Assembly: GCA_963920765.1 (NCBI GenBank)
Contig: OY987243.1
Location: 10,602,001-10,666,000, forward strand
Reading direction: 5' to 3'
Source of the DNA: Ulota crispa
Taxonomy: Eukaryota > Streptophyta > Bryopsida > Orthotrichales > Orthotrichaceae
Length of the DNA stretch: 64,000 nucleotides
Under the pieces are notes generated by a model. That model ran no database searches. It saw nothing but the letters and a program-made list of their open reading frames with translations, and was not told the origin of the DNA. This document shows positions 11,696 through 23,700 of the stretch, piece after piece (position 1 is the first letter of the stretch; the number at the start of each line of letters is the position of its first letter). The position numbers and the translations under genes are program-made.

Positions 11696-11784
11696 CTTTT
11701 TGTATTGGGAAACACCTGAAAATAGAAGAATGGGATTCTTTACCTTAGAATCGTAAGAAAGGATGAGATGAAGTAATGTGAAGC

Positions 11785-13379
11785 TCAGGGACCGAAAGCT
11801 GGTGGTTGCGCTTCAAGCTCATCCACGACATTTGAAACGAGGCTGTTGGCGTCTTGTTGCGGAGGTACCGCATGGGCGTCTTGCGATTGCGCTCTAACGT
11901 CTCTCGAGGAGCTGCTTCCCATGTTGGCCAGCAGCGTCCTCAAGCTCTCAAGCTCCGCAAGGGCATCGTCTCTCTCCTGCGCTAATTGCATGGCCACTTC
12001 TTCCAGAGCCTGTTTCTCGACCTCTGAACTGGCCTTGAGGTTTGCAGTCTCCCCCATAGCCACATTGCGCTCCTGCGCAAGTTGCAACGCCACTGTCTCC
12101 AGAGCCTGGTTCTGGGATTTGAGTTGCCCCACTTCTTTCTCGAGCATGGCCTCTATACCCTTCATTCGATCGCTCATGGACTCCACCGCAGACTTCAAGG
12201 CGTTCACCTCCGCCATCGCCGTCTCTCTCTCCTCTGCGATCTGCAACGCCACGGTTTCCAGGGCCTCTTTTTCAGCAAGAACTCGAGAGTACTCCGTTGT
12301 CCGCCGCTTCATCTCCTCCACTTGGTTCACTGCCGCGTCGCGCTCTCGAGCTAAGCGCTCCATAGCTGCAACAGTGCCTTTGTCCAGATCCTGTGAAAAC
12401 AACACGTACAAGGTCTTCTTCAACTGTAGATAGGTGAAGCCACATCAAATAAAAAATCAAAGTACGAAGATAAGAACTAGGGCTGCAAAAACTGCAACAA
12501 AGCCAACAAACCGAGGTTATCGAATGCAGAGTGAATGTATCCGTGAATCTTACCTGTGGCATTACCAAGCTAGTTCTCTGCACTCTCTTCTTCTCTCCTT
12601 CCTCCACAATCTCCAGAACGGCTCTAATGGGTGAAACCTGGAATTTTGTAGGGGCTCCGCGGATCACACGGCTGGCAATAAACACGGAGTACGCGATCCC
12701 CACTGCTTGCATGGCCTCGGGGACGACGGGTAAAACCTCCAGGGACGTGAGTAAAGCTCCGGAGAGAAAGACGCTCGCAACTGCAACACCGCCAAATAAC
12801 GTCAGGTTGGCCGCTCCTTGCTTTTCCAACTGCCGCTTGGCTTCCTGTAATGATTCTGTCACTGTCGTTCTGTCAAACCGCGCCCTCGCAGCTTTCACCG
12901 TTCCCTTGACGTCCTCAGAGGTGAGATCTCCCAGAGGCTTCGCTGCCGCAGTTGCGTCCTCATTTTGTTTGGATTGCAGCGGCAGGTTCAATTCTTGACG
13001 CTTCTTCACGTTCACGTTCACCTCCTCTTCCTGGATGGCAGATCGTACTTGCAATCGCAATCTTCTTTGTTGTGCACGGCCACAACGAATCTAGCGAAAT
13101 TTCAAAGGCTCCCTTTAGAAAAAAACGAGTACATATAGAAACAGAAAAAACTCGAGAAATGAACCCTCCTGAGTTGTCTTCCAAGGTAGACAGGCTCCAA
13201 ACTAAAACGAAAGCTAACGTGCAAGCAATGGTCATGGAAAAGGAGTGGTCAGTGTAACATGAGAAGACGAAGTGAACCTGCTGAACGCGATCAACGTTGC
13301 AGAAGTGCAAAGATGAGAGCTGCGAGGTGCACGCAGAAGCACGCTCAGGTGGTGCACACCATCTTGAAATCGACGCCAT
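11785..13379 (-). CDS. chloroplast CAAD/CURT1-like membrane protein with coiled-coil tail
   Basis: Three exons on the minus strand (13379-13278, 13090-12554, 12390-11785) join in phase to 1245 nt, or 414 residues. Residues 1 to about 50 are Ser/Arg-rich with few acids, like a chloroplast transit peptide ending near QVRSA. Residues 128-152 and 157-177 are two hydrophobic segments joined by a Pro-containing turn (SLEVLPVVPEAMQAVGIAYS), which resembles the CAAD membrane hairpin of CURT1 thylakoid-curvature proteins. Residues 214-414 are a heptad coiled coil with repeats of the form ALETVALQLAQER. CURT1 proteins are usually about 160 residues, so the long coiled coil is unusual. The first donor (CAG|GTTCAC) is weak; the second intron has GTAAGA. 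CAAD membership is my reading; the gene model is firmer. Confidence 0.65.
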
Positions 13380-15019
13380 TGTAAATCAATTTGCTTCCAG
13401 AAATATCCACCAATGACTGAATCACTCTCACAAATTCTGGGATCCACCCTGCAGCACCAAGAACCAGCTGTCATTGAAGCCTCAAGTCCACTGAACAACC
13501 ATCTCTGATTGCACATAGTGCTCAGCGCTTTGCGAATGCAATAAAATTTTCACTGAACATTGTAACAGCAACAAAACGAGGTATTTCAAAGTAAGCTTGT
13601 GTGTTACTTGATTTCGCCTCTGACGATGTTGGATCTCCATGTGGATGCCCTACTGCAGACACAAGAGACCGGGTAGACACAAGTCTCCTCAGTCCTTGAA
13701 GAACATCACCCCTGCAACAAGGAAATTCGATTTTAGTAACGAAACCTTGGAAAGTTTTAGAGTGAGTTTTCTTGCATGAATACCAGATCTTGCGAGATAT
13801 GCTTCAAGATTACTATTGCTGGATGCCACATTTCTTCCTAAAAACTTCTCGCAAGCTCTTTCTACAAATTTCTCAAATTCCTTTACAAAAAGCGCAGCAG
13901 AACAAGCACCTATGACTCAGGCTACTATCTTAATCACATTTGCTTACCTTGCCTAAGTTGCTAACCCTACCTACGCTAGCTTCACCTCCCGATATACATC
14001 TACATACACTAAACGCTCCAGACGTGATTTGCTTAAACCAGAGAAATAATGATAATCGCCATCGCCTGCAAATGTAAACTGGCCGTGTCTCCACGTAAGC
14101 ACCAAGCTTAGGTGAAGGGAAGCCATCACTTACCTACTAAGCAGAAGCTCCTCTTTCAAGGCGATAGCTAAATATTCAAAAACTCCACCGGTATCATCAT
14201 CGCCTTCCTTCGTGCCCTGCGCAACAATCCATAGCGCATTGATTGTTGTCCCAAACAAGATTTCAGCTACGAATCTATGAAGCAATGGACCCACGCGAAC
14301 ACAAGAGAGTGAGAAAGAGAAATGCAAGTGTGAACTGGCCGTGTCTCCACGCCCTTCCACAAGAAAGGTACGCACCGAGCTTAACTTAGGTGAAGGAAAG
14401 CACATCACTGCTTAGGTGAAGGGAACAACGTCACTTACCTACTAAGTAGAAGCTCCTCTTTCAAGGCGACAGCTAAATATTCAAAAAACTCCACACCGGC
14501 ATCATCATCCCCTTCCTTCTTGCCCTGCGCAACAATCATCCATTGCGCATTGATTGTTGTCCCGAACAAGATTTCAGCTACGAATCTACTAAGCAATGGA
14601 CACATGCGAACGCAAGAGAGCGATAAAGAGAAATAATGATAATCGCCTTCGCCTGCAAGTGTGAACTGGCCGTGTCTCCACGCACCGAGCTTAGGTGAAG
14701 GGGAAGCCATCACTTACCTTAACTACTGAGTAGAAGCTCCTCTTTCCAAGGCGACAGCTAAATATTCAAAAACTGCACCGGCATCATCATCGCCTTCCTT
14801 CGTGCCCTGCGCAACAATCCATTCGCATTGATTGTTGTCCCAAACAAGATTTCAGCTACGAATCTATGAAGCAATGGACACACGCGAACGCAAGAGAGTG
14901 AGAAAGAGAAACCCTTGCACCTTGCGATTGAGGCATCAAGGCACCGCGCGGGATGAGCACGAGGGAAGAATTGGAGTTGGAGCCGAGTGGCGCAAAAGCG
15001 GCGCACAGGAGGCTGCCAT
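13345..15019 (-). CDS. unrecognised spliced gene with triplicated exon
   Basis: Three near-identical exon-like blocks (14873-14718, 14585-14439, 14274-14134) share an acceptor before ATTCGTAGCTGAA. The two lower blocks end AGTAG|GTAAGT. They encode FVAEILFGTTINA followed by an acidic EGDDD stretch and ALKEELLLSR. The lowest joins in phase to 13711-13608 (GDVLQGLRRLVSTRSL) and then, through a GTAACA donor, to 13448-13345 (WIPEFVRVIQSLVDISG), ending in TGA. Without that last splice the frame stops at 13522. A possible first exon (15019-14945) begins MAASCAPLLRH, transit-peptide-like, but its phase does not fit the next block, so the 5' part is unsolved. The last exon overlaps the first codons of the CAAD gene in another frame. 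The pieces could instead be a spliced 5' leader of that gene. No family recognised. Confidence 0.35.
14078..14910. repeat. tandem array of about 300-bp units
   Basis: Three units with exon starts 311 and 288 bases apart, plus a partial end, each hold the exon-like block, the donor GTAAGTG and a shared block GTGTCTCCACG. Copy-to-copy identity is high (roughly 90%), so the duplication is fairly recent. Confidence 0.85.
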
Positions 15020-15975
15020 GGCCGCAGATTGGGAGAGAATCGAGGACGGGGAATGAATGAATGTGAGTTATCGCAGGTGGAGGCATGATGTGCGAATGGC
15101 GATATGAGGGAATCTGTCGATCTCTGCGTGATCGAATAAGCTTACCGGCGAGGGAGGAAAAGACGGAGCCTCATGAAAAGTCGCATCGATTTCGAAGACG
15201 CGAAAAGCTGCAGGCTGGCCTCGCAGCGAGCCCGCGTCCGGCGAATTTTCCAGGGCTTCTCCGATATGGGCATCTCCAGCGTTGCACTATACATAGCCAG
15301 TTACAGGGGTAACTGGGCCCTCGCTCACCCGGCCTTCGAAATTAGGTCCAGTGGGGACTTGCTACAAGGGGACTTTTCAGAGACCTCGTCAAACACGTCC
15401 TCCAACATTGGAAGCTAGAAGAAACTTGTGTTTTTTATAATGGTTTTTTTAACGTCTACTTGATTTATGTTATAATAGGTGTTAAAATAATCATTTTGAT
15501 GTCATATTTGATGTCATTGTTAACATAAAAACAAATATACGTCCATAAAATCTCTTACAAAAAACACGGGTTTCATATAGTGAGTATTGTCTCTAAGCTC
15601 TAGCAAGTTCAAATCTTGAGACTTTTTTTAGGGAATTGACCTTCTTTCTCCCAAATAATAGAAGAAAATAAGAATTGTGAAGCGAGGTCTTTGTGCATCT
15701 TAGAGAACAGGGACTTGGAGGAAAAGAGGTCAACGGAGAGAAGGACTTGGAGGAGGATATGTCAACATAATTGCTGCCAGCCCTACTCGTGGCAAGCACA
15801 TTCTTTGACCAGTGTTAGGTCTTTGTCCCTAAGTCGCTCTCGACACATAAATTACCACCTTATGAGTATCATTTGGCACCCTCCACGTGACAGGGAAGGC
15901 TAAAGAAGCTCTAACTCTTCACTTTGCGCATGATTGCACCAAGTTTCCTAGTTTTTCCAATTTACTTGATTTCAC
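15020..15975. other. promoter side of the triplicated-exon gene, then spacer
   Basis: 15020-15420 is about 55% GC and probably promoter or leader for the minus-strand gene. 15421-15975 is AT-rich. Open frames here are short and unsupported. Confidence 0.35.
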
Positions 15976-16585
15976 TTAACCCTTACAAACCCTAGAAGAC
16001 CAAAAACGTCCCTTGTATAACAAAAAAATTGAAAAGAAGTTGTTTTTCATTTGATTTTTTTTTCAAAAGTGATCATAAACACATGGTCCATCATGGAAGG
16101 CAAAAAAAACCTCACCAAAACACAAATTGTGAGAAGATTCATAAACACAATGGTAGGTCCCAAGTTGCTCGTCTTGCAGTTTTTTATGAAGGCACCATGC
16201 ACTATTGGCATTTGCAACTTTTGGAAACAGTAGTGTAATGGTTGTGCACTTGCCACACCAATAGAAAGCACTATAGAGGTATTGTAGAGGGGCAATTACA
16301 ATGACAAGTTGGGGGTTTAGGGGGAGGTAAACCATTTTGTGAGCATAGAACGGTGAGCCTATGAGAGGTGAGCCAAGATTTTGTGGGTAGGAATCAATTT
16401 TGAACTTAAAATTAATGGAAAAACTTTAAAAACAACAATTTTTCAAGAGAAAAATGCATAGAATGTGCAATTATAAGGTTCTATATGCACATTTATAGGT
16501 GAAATTTAATATTTTAACAAAAAAATTATACTCATAGCTCATGAATCCTTGCTCACAATTTAGCATTCCCCAGTTTAGGGGTCAA
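15976..16585. mobile_element. TTAA-flanked piggyBac-like element, family 2
   Basis: The left end is TTAACCCTTACAAACCC; the right end GTTTAGGGGTCAA has one change from TTAA. Inner blocks (CATAAACACATGGTCCATCA; GGCACCATGCACTATTG) recur inverted at 54473-54839. 610 bases, non-coding. Confidence 0.65.
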
Positions 16586-16602
16586 TTCCTAAGAGCATTT
16601 TG

Positions 16603-17130
16603 ACATTGGCACGTATATTTTTAACCCACGCGAGTTTCTAACCCACGTACATTTTTAACTCTTGTAGTTATTTTACCCCGAGTGTATTTTCAACCCATTC
16701 AAATTTTTAACCTATATATACTTTTAACCCACACAATGTTTTAACCGCCGTAAATTTTTAACCCGCGCAATTTTCTAAGCCATGTATATTTATAACTCTT
16801 GCAGTTTTTTTAACTGATGTGTAGTTTAAAACCACGCAGTTTTTTTAACTAATGTGTATTTTAAAACCACGCAGTTTTTTTAACTAATGTGTATTTTAAA
16901 ACCACGCAGTTTTTAACCTACATATACTTTTAACCCACACAGTTTTTTAACCTACATATACTTTTAACTCGTGCAGTTTTCTAACCCATGTATATTTTTA
17001 ACTAACGCAGTTTTTTTCATCCACCTATATTTTTAACCCACGCAATTTTTTAACCCACACATATTTTTATTACCACCCAAGTTTTTGACCCTCACTAATT
17101 ACCCACACAATTTTTTTACCCACGCAGTAA
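16603..17130. repeat. degenerate minisatellite, 17-20 bp units
   Basis: About 25 to 28 units alternate between forms like TTTTTAACCCACGCAGT and TTTTTAACCCACATATA. They begin directly beyond the end of the TTAA element. Purely repetitive with no coding frame. Confidence 0.8.
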
Positions 17131-18158
17131 AAGAATCACCACGGTATTGTGTTATATAGAGAGGTTGAGGTGGCATGTCAAAAGTGGGCATTGGTGGCAA
17201 AATAAGAATTTAGGCTTTATAGTTTGGTATGAGAAGAGAACAGAAAATTTGAATTTTCATTCTCTTACCAACTAAGGATTTAACATTAAAAGAAGTTTTA
17301 GGTGGTATTTGTTTCCCAAGTTATTTTGAGACCACCTAAAGGTTCAATATTCAAAAAACCTAAATAAAGTGAAGTGTTGTATAAATAGATATCGCTAAAC
17401 ACAACACATTGTGTACTATCATTAACAGCAAATAAAAACAAAAATAAAAACCCAAAAACATATATATAAATATGCTCTCAATGATAAGATACAAAATCTA
17501 AGCACTTAGGCGTCAGTTAAGCTATCTCTCACTCCGTCAAGGGAGAATCTAAGAGCGCAAGGAGAAACATGAAAGATAGTATAAACTCAGGAAAACATCA
17601 CAAGCATATCCTCTCTCAAAATACCTCACAAGACTTGATTTGACAAAAAATGCCAAGTCAGAGAAGTAACGTGCTTTAACTAATCCCAAACTCTAAGTGA
17701 CCTCAAATGAGGTGTCAAATGGAATGAGGTGCCAAAGGCCCTAACCTTTCCCAAAACTACTAAAAACAAAGATCATCTACTAATGAAATACATCCGATGT
17801 GGCATAGCCACGATGCTACATTACGTGACAAAAGATGCAAAGAATGCGTAAATTCACACATTTACTTGCTAGGTTATATTATTACTAATAAACAACATGG
17901 ACTCAAACACACTGAGACACAAAGAGTGACAAGAGAGGCAAGGGCCCATGTATATATAAAAATATGGTAATACATCATGCCTCTCACTATGCCACCTCCC
18001 ACCCCTACATTGCCCAATGCTATGCAAGACTGTCTATTGGGCATCTATCAATCCCAAATGCTCCATATAGGCTTGCTCGCCTCCTACGCCTCACTTGGAG
18101 AGGGTGGTGGACATGGTGGTGGAGATGGCACTCTCTCACACCACGGCTTGGTCTTCAA
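17131..18158. other. AT-rich spacer
   Basis: No gene seen. Short ORFs at 17964-18170 run opposite the lysine-rich frame and look like its shadow. Confidence 0.4.
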
Positions 18159-18410
18159 CTAAGGGACTAAGTGCCGCGCCTTTGCGGGCTTGAAGACTGG
18201 CTTCTTTTTTAGCACAGCCTTCACTGCGGCCTTCTTCTTGTGTTGCCCTTTTTTGGCAACACAAGGGACCTCCGGATCCCTCATGAGCACCACAATCTTC
18301 CGCTCACGTGGCAGGTCGGGGTACCTTGGCCCATCAAATATGCAATGCCAAGACTTTGGCAATATGAGCGCCATAACACTATCCCCCAAACTCCAAGCCA
18401 CACCAACCAA
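18159..18410 (-). CDS. small lysine-rich ORF, unrecognised
   Basis: A frame of up to 83 codons ends in a basic tail with KKKAAVKAVLKKKPVFKPAK. Its upstream start lies in a repeat-rich stretch. It could be a decayed transposon (nucleic-acid-binding tail) or a histone-H1-like fragment. There is no second copy here to test it and no domain I can name. Confidence 0.2.
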   Translation of the reverse strand: MVGVAWSLGDSVMALILPKSWHCIFDGPRYPDLPRERKIVVLMRDPEVPCVAKKGQHKKKAAVKAVLKKKPVFKPAKARHLVP

Positions 18411-18525
18411 AGAGGAATGGTAGTGGCAAGCAAGAGCTCATGAATTGGAGCTAGGAGCTTGGAAGATGAGAGAGAATGGAGCAAAGGGTTCTGCTTATAC
18501 AATTCCAACCTCCATGTTTGAGGCC

Positions 18526-18717
18526 TTTGTTTGTGGTGTGAGTTGGAACTAGAGTTCTTTGACAACCATTGAAACTTTGCCACCTAGCTTTTGCTTGTGG
18601 TGTAAGTTCTAGAACTATCTAGAGTTCATTTACAACCAATGGAACTTTGCCACCTAGCCTTTGCTTGTGGTGTGAGTTGGAACTAGAGTTCCTTTACAAC
18701 CAATGGAACTTTGCCAA
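18526..18717. repeat. 64-70 bp tandem repeat, three units
   Basis: Units start at 18526, 18590 and 18660. Each begins TTTG(T/C)TTGTGGTGTGAGTT and ends CAACTTTGCC-like. The middle unit has a small internal insertion. Confidence 0.8.
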
Positions 18718-20345
18718 CCCTAGACATTTTTCTTTTGATTATTTTGCCACTATTCTATTACAATAACCAATCAAAAATCCTACTTTGCTAAAGAATAATT
18801 AAGAAAAAGTTGATATGCAAAGAACTTAGAGGACAAAAAGATCTAATAATTCAATTTCAATCCAATAAAAATAAAAAATTAATCCAATTGCTTAAGTGGT
18901 CATTTTCAAAAAGAAACTTTTTATTAGATGGAATTTCTTCATGAACTTTGAAGGAAGTTCTTTAGTGGAAATAGTGTGAGTTACTTGGACTAGGGAAAAA
19001 TATAGGATTTGTTTGTGAATTGGTTTGTGTAGAGAAGTAGTTGGCCCATTCAATTGATCGTGGAGACATACAACGTCATGAGTATGTGTTGTATATCCAT
19101 GTATCCCAACGTAGTTTACCAATAGTAGAAAGGTCCCTTTTAGTTAAAGAATGCAAGAAAACATGAAAATATTGAAACTAGAAAGTCAACAATATGCCTA
19201 AACATCTTATTGAAAGATATCTTTTGTTATTTTTTGTTTTATAGTTTGTGGGTAGAAAACAAAAGAACCAATCATATATAGTGAGACCTCCCATTGTGCA
19301 AATTCCCAATTTGCATAACAAATTGTACTTCTTAAACTACATACTCTCTATGTGTATAAAGTGTGTTGCAATAACCATGGATGGAGTTATTTTTGTTATA
19401 GTGGGACCACTTGCAAAGTACAACTTAGTCTCTTTGGTGTTTTTTTTTATCAAGTAGTGTTAATGGAAACCAGTTGTCTATAATTGATTTTTACAAATGA
19501 GCCACCTACCATTTGTACATCATATACATGTTGAAATAAATGACTTATGGCACTTGAAAATTTGTGTGTGCATATTACTAAAATACACTCCCCACCGTTC
19601 CCATGCAATAAGAGAGGTTTCACTATAATGTAATAAGATAGGGTATCATTGGTGAACTTTAAACCCAAAATAAGTGCAACTTGCTAGTTTTTACAAGATT
19701 ACCTTTCCTACCAATTTAATTCCAAAATCATCTAAAAAAATATGTATTAAAGGAGCTTAAAAATAACTTAACAAACAACTAAACTTTGTTATTATGTTCA
19801 AAATTACCTAATAAAACCACTTGACAAAAAGATTTAAGATAAATGATTTTAATAATAGGAGGATTTGTACATGAAAATAGCAATTTATGAAAAAAAGTTT
19901 AGCAATATTCTCATGCAGGATTACTTTTTAAACTTCATATGTTTTATTGTAAACATTAATTCATATGGACTTCATATATTCTTTTGAACAGCTTTCCATT
20001 CAATTTGAGATCCCACGCCCAAAGACCACATACAAGAAACCTGGTTTATTCATTTCAAACCATTCAAACCAAATCCAAGATTTTAGAAGACATATAAATA
20101 AGCAGCTCCACTAAGAGAGCGTTTGAAGACTCACTTAAACAAACAACTACGTTACAAGAGGCTCTATCTTTGCAAACTTGGTTGGCTTTTCCAATAAGAT
20201 ACCTACTCAAACTTCAAGAGTACCTTCTCTCAATGCAAAGCCTCCTCTCCTAGCGGTACAGACCCATTTAAGTTTGAATGTGGGGAGATTTAGGTTACAA
20301 GTATTTACTGAGAGACTCGAATAACATACTTTACAAGTCCTTCAC
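18718..20345. other. AT-rich spacer
   Basis: No gene or clear element recognised in about 1.6 kb. Confidence 0.4.
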
Positions 20346-20425
20346 TTAACCCTTGAACGCCTCAGAGGACTAAAAGTGTCCTTGGTTCAGTGCATTTTTG
20401 AAAACCCTGGGTGTTCAGGGGTTAA
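20346..20425. mobile_element. 80-bp TTAA micro-element
   Basis: TTAACCCTTGAACGCC at the left and GGTGTTCAGGGGTTAA at the right, with a small hairpin AGGAC/GTCCT inside the left end. It looks like an internally deleted piggyBac-type element reduced to its two ends. It lies 350 bases beyond the stop codon of the TL17.4 gene. Confidence 0.6.
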
Positions 20426-20775
20426 ACAACCTCAATCTTCATAGATTAAACCTGGCAAAGCTGACCCTTTCTTTTCTGCTCAAATCCACACTTTGTACAC
20501 TTTCTGAAAACCTTGATCAAGTGTTCCAGACAAAGCATCACAGAAACTTCTTCAACTTCAACCTCTATCCTGATCTGAGAGTAAGTCTTCATATTAGTGC
20601 ACTAATTCACTTGCAATTCAAATCCAACATGGCTTACTGGATAAAAAAAAAAGTGCATCTGATTACTCTGCTGAATCCCTGGATTTGGTTCTTCAAAATT
20701 TACTGCTTAGCTGCTCAAGCACAGTCAAATTCATCTGAATTTCAGCTTCACAAAAGCTTCCAAAACTAGGTCCCT

Positions 20776-23700
20776 TCAATAATCACACAGAAGAGTCTCA
20801 CGCGTTGAATTCCCGGTCACAGGGTTCACTCTGCAGAAAAGAACATAAAAAAGTTTAATCAAAAAGAAAAAAAAACAGCACCACATTCATCTATATTCTT
20901 TAAAATAGAAGAAAATGATAAGTGAACTGTGATAATAAGTGCTATGAAACGGAGGCAGTAGTCACAAACCCTTCAGCAACTTTGCACAATTCTTTGCGTT
21001 GATCATCTCTCCATCCTACTTCAGTGAAGTCTGTCAAAAACCAAACAATCCATTGTAGTCACTTGCTGTGCGCATTAATTCAGCAAAACAATATTTCGGA
21101 GAAAAAGCAAAACAGGAATTCAGAGAATATTAATGTGATGAGGTAAAGCACATGCCAATTTGGATATAAACGTACCAGCACCAGTGATGATAGTGTTTTT
21201 AAAGGACGTGTTGCCTGTAACCAAAGCTCCTTCCAGAATAGCATTGGTCAAGTTTGCCTGTGGACACGCAAGAAGGGCATCAAATAAAATGAAATGACCT
21301 TGTATAGCAAGTCCGTTGAGAAATCATTCAGTACAGTGGTGCTTGGATAAGGTCGACACTTTGAACGAGAAAAAAATGTTAACCATATCCAAACATTGAC
21401 CATAAACAAACACTCTGTTTGCATTCCTTCCCTTAGTTTTGGTGGTTGCAATTTTGGAGGTTGGAGGTGCTTTCTCACCAGTGTTTTTGGTACACTAACC
21501 AAACGCCTTTCTAACTAATGAGTAAAAATGGGCATTGACAAAAAGCAAGCGTTGATCATATGCAAGCACTTTACCTTAACTAAGCTCATAAGACACGCTT
21601 TGGGTAAGAGGGAGTGGGGCTGTGATCTTATCCAACCGTTTCTGTTACAAAGGTTGACGTTAACCAAGTACCAGCCAAATCTGTTGAGATCATATTTTTG
21701 CACCAGGTGTAATTTTTTTATGCAAATCCCAAAGTGAGAGGTTGACGAGCATGACTCATGACAGTAGGCAACCCCGTTTCCAAGTCAGTATAAGAGATAG
21801 GATTAGGTCTCTAAAAAGCACCTAATAATAATAACAAGCTCAGTGTGGAAGAGAGCCTACCTTCTGAACATTTGCTAGTGAGAAATCGCATCCTCTAAGG
21901 TCCGCATCAGTAAGATCAGCACCTGAAAGCACACACAAGCTCAATAAGCTCACAGCAACTCAGCCACAGAAATCAAATTTCTTACTTACTAACTATTTAT
22001 TTATGCAATAATGCACTTTACTTACACATCTTTTTGAGTTTATAATCTGGTTAAGGTGCACTTTGCCATGTTAAATGAGGGTCGATTGAAGCAAATACCG
22101 GTCAAGTCTGAGTCGAAGAAGCTGGCTCCAAACATTTTGGCCCCTTTGAAGTTTGCTTGCCGCAATATGGACTGCACGTTGATCCGACATGTCCCACATG
22201 TTAACCCTAAAAAAGGCATGGTTCAAAAATGACCGACTCTATTGTGAAAAGAGCATTTCAGATAGGTTCAAATTTTATACCCCCAGAATCAGTGAAGAAC
22301 ATCGCATGAGTTGGTGAAAAACTACAAAGAGGACAAGAAAACAATCCCTATCAAACTACTTGGACAGAAATGTGTCTCTTGAGGAGTCTAAAGAGAGTTT
22401 TGCATGGCAAAACAGAAACTTACCGTTTTGAAGTCTTGTTTAGTTAGAGTTAATCCACTGAAGTCTCTCCCCGTCAAGTCCTGGCCTCGTGTGACTTCTT
22501 GTCCGTATGGACCTCCACCCTAAAAGATGCAAAAAGCTAAAACCATCAGCATTGCAAGAACAAGCAGCTCCTCACAAGTTTCTCTACCTCGAACAGAAAA
22601 CCTAAAATCATGTCACTTGATCCTCAAGAAGTGAAAATTTCAAAAAAAAAAATCAATTCAAAATCATTCTAGTAATATCATGTCCATATAATATAAAACA
22701 TTAAAAAAATCATTCTCTGGAGTAAAATTCGTTCTCTAAAATCCTGCAGTAAAATGATTGATATATTCAGAAACATACCCGGAAGGCAAGTGCAGGGTCT
22801 GGAGCTGAGTAACACAATGAGGCTGCTGCAATGGCCACAAGGCTGGCACGTCCAAACCTTTGCAGCCCTGCAAATTCGTAATCTCGTTCTGTGTACTCCA
22901 CCTGAACCATAAAACCAAACAAAATAAGATAAAACAAAATGAACTACCAAACTAAAGAGTTACTTGGTCCTTCTCATCCTTGCTAAGGTAGAAGGCTCAT
23001 GAATGGACCACCTAAGGGCTGAAACTGAATTTTGGGGAGGTGAAACTTCTTGAACAATTTTTTTCAATAAATTTTTTCCTTGAAAGACAAGAGGAATTGG
23101 CATCTAACCCAAGTCGTTTCATATTTTTTGAAGCTTTGTGGAATTAGTTATGAAGTTTTGAAGTTGAAATGGCATAGGGCTCTAAAATGGTGCACCTCCT
23201 CAAATGTACATTATCTACACATTAGGGGGTTTCAAATATGACATTCCACACCAATTTTGTTCAAGTGAATTAATTTGTGCACAACCTGGCCAAGTCACTT
23301 TGTGAACGAGCCATGACGACCTCCTCGGGTCATGACTTCATATTCACCTGACCACTTGGTTCACAACCACTGGTTCACTGCTTATTTGAGATATTTGAAA
23401 CCCCCTATTATTGGAGAGCTATGAAAAACAGCATGTACAAACATAATACATTTAAGGAGATGCACCATTTTAGAACCTGCACGCTTTTAGAACCTCCTCA
23501 TATCTTACCCTGCGCTTTTGCAGAAGAAATTCATGCTTGGTATTAAGAATATGATTTCAAAAGATTTGGTTTCTAGCCTTAAAGATCTCTCTCCCCCAAA
23601 AAATCACACTCTAACATGTGAAAAATGCATAAAGCAACGCATGTGGTAGTCTCTAACTTTAACCCCTAAGCGCTACCTTGCACCCAGCCCAAATTCATGC

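Noticed and set aside
11846-12433. 195-codon plus-strand frame
   Set aside because: It is the antisense shadow of the coiled-coil exon of the CAAD gene; its Ser/Ala/Cys bias follows from the heptads on the other strand.
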